5,119 nt of DNA from Bdellovibrio sp. (GTDB lineage: Bacteria; Bdellovibrionota; UBA1018), in contig JACRAO010000185.1 of the NCBI GenBank assembly GCA_016213345.1, forward strand, positions 1 through 5,119, written 5' to 3'. This document shows, in pieces, positions 4,822 to 5,119 of the stretch; within the stretch, counting starts at the first letter, position 1, and every line of letters begins with the position of its first letter. The translations under genes were made by a program, and so were the position numbers. The notes below the pieces were generated by a model. The model saw only the letters and a program-made list of their open reading frames with translations, was not told where the DNA came from and ran no database searches.

Positions 4822-5119
4822 ATGCTTGTGTCTGATCAAGATCAAAAAACTAATTCCAATTCGACTATTATTCTAGAAACACCTCCAATGCCAGACCTAC
4901 CTTCACAAGAAGTTGGTGATTTTTTAGCTAACGCAGAAACATCAAATCTTTCATCCAAAGTTATGTTCGCTGAGTCTCTTCTAGATTTGCTTGTAAAAGA
5001 TTATTCATTTCATGACTTTATGAGAGAAATATTGGTTCTAATTATGAAACTTATCAAGTGTGAAGCGGGCTCCCTCTTAGAGGTTGATGAGACAAAAAAC
5101 GTACTTTTCTTTAGAGCTG
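4822..5119 (+). CDS. GAF-domain protein, N-terminal part (cut by window edge)
   Basis: Ninety-nine complete codons are present and the frame runs off the right end without a stop. After a polar, Ser/Thr-rich leader of about 35 residues comes a helix containing FAESLLDLLVKDYS, then the start of a GAF fold: FMREILVLIMKLIKCEAGSL (about 71-90), then LEVDETKNVLFFRA, the usual first helix and beta-hairpin of GAF sensory domains. GAF domains bind small ligands or mediate dimerisation in signalling proteins; the effector domain, if any, lies outside the window. The ribosome-binding site AAGGAG (4813-4818) is only three bases from the ATG at 4822 but nine from an in-frame GTG at 4828, so the true start may be that GTG, two codons later. 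Confidence 0.8.
   Translation, partial: MLVSDQDQKTNSNSTIILETPPMPDLPSQEVGDFLANAETSNLSSKVMFAESLLDLLVKDYSFHDFMREILVLIMKLIKCEAGSLLEVDETKNVLFFRA

Overview
The window looks like a chromosomal housekeeping stretch from an AT-rich Gram-negative bacterium. Rho, L31 and AnmK are all of proteobacterial type, and the rest encodes a ferredoxin, a membrane PilZ-like protein, two lipoproteins and a GAF protein. My best guess is a low-GC member of the Bdellovibrionota (Bdellovibrio/Bacteriovorax-like). That placement rests on the overall gene mix and the feel of the protein sequences, not on a database comparison, so it is tentative.

Layout. Positions 1-222 are an AT-rich leader with a 10-bp-arm palindrome, a degenerate 13-bp tandem repeat and a possible promoter. 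They precede rho (223-1470, +) and rpmE (1515-1727, +), a transcription termination and translation pair. Convergent to these is a two-gene minus-strand operon: a small dicluster-type ferredoxin (3114-2887) followed by anmK (2890-1724). The two are joined by a 4-bp GTGA stop/start overlap, and the anmK and rpmE stop codons overlap tail to tail. The operon has a convincing sigma70-type promoter at 3144-3172. The same -35 region can be read in the other direction toward a plus-strand pair: a four-helix membrane protein with a PilZ-like C-terminal domain (3204-3887), overlapping by 11 bp a lipoprotein of unknown function (3877-4353). Directly abutting that, on the minus strand, is a second lipoprotein resembling DM13 domains (4767-4354). 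After a 54-bp divergent intergenic region, a GAF-domain protein starts at 4822 and runs off the end.

How the genes work together. Rho and L31 serve transcription termination and the ribosome. AnmK phosphorylates 1,6-anhydro-MurNAc released from peptidoglycan, feeding cell-wall recycling (of prey wall too, if this is a predator). The ferredoxin has no obvious metabolic link to AnmK beyond co-transcription. The PilZ-like, lipoprotein and GAF genes suggest envelope and signalling functions, but no pathway can be named.

I found no mobile element, CRISPR array, RNA gene or clear new defence or biosynthetic system. The points most worth a second look are the ferredoxin's second cluster motif, in which a His replaces one Cys; the overlapping divergent promoters with an inverted repeat in the spacer; the possible leaderless start of the PilZ-like gene; the Lys-rich tandem-repeat tail on AnmK; and the DM13-like lipoprotein that lacks the usual Cys. 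The gene packing is very tight throughout.
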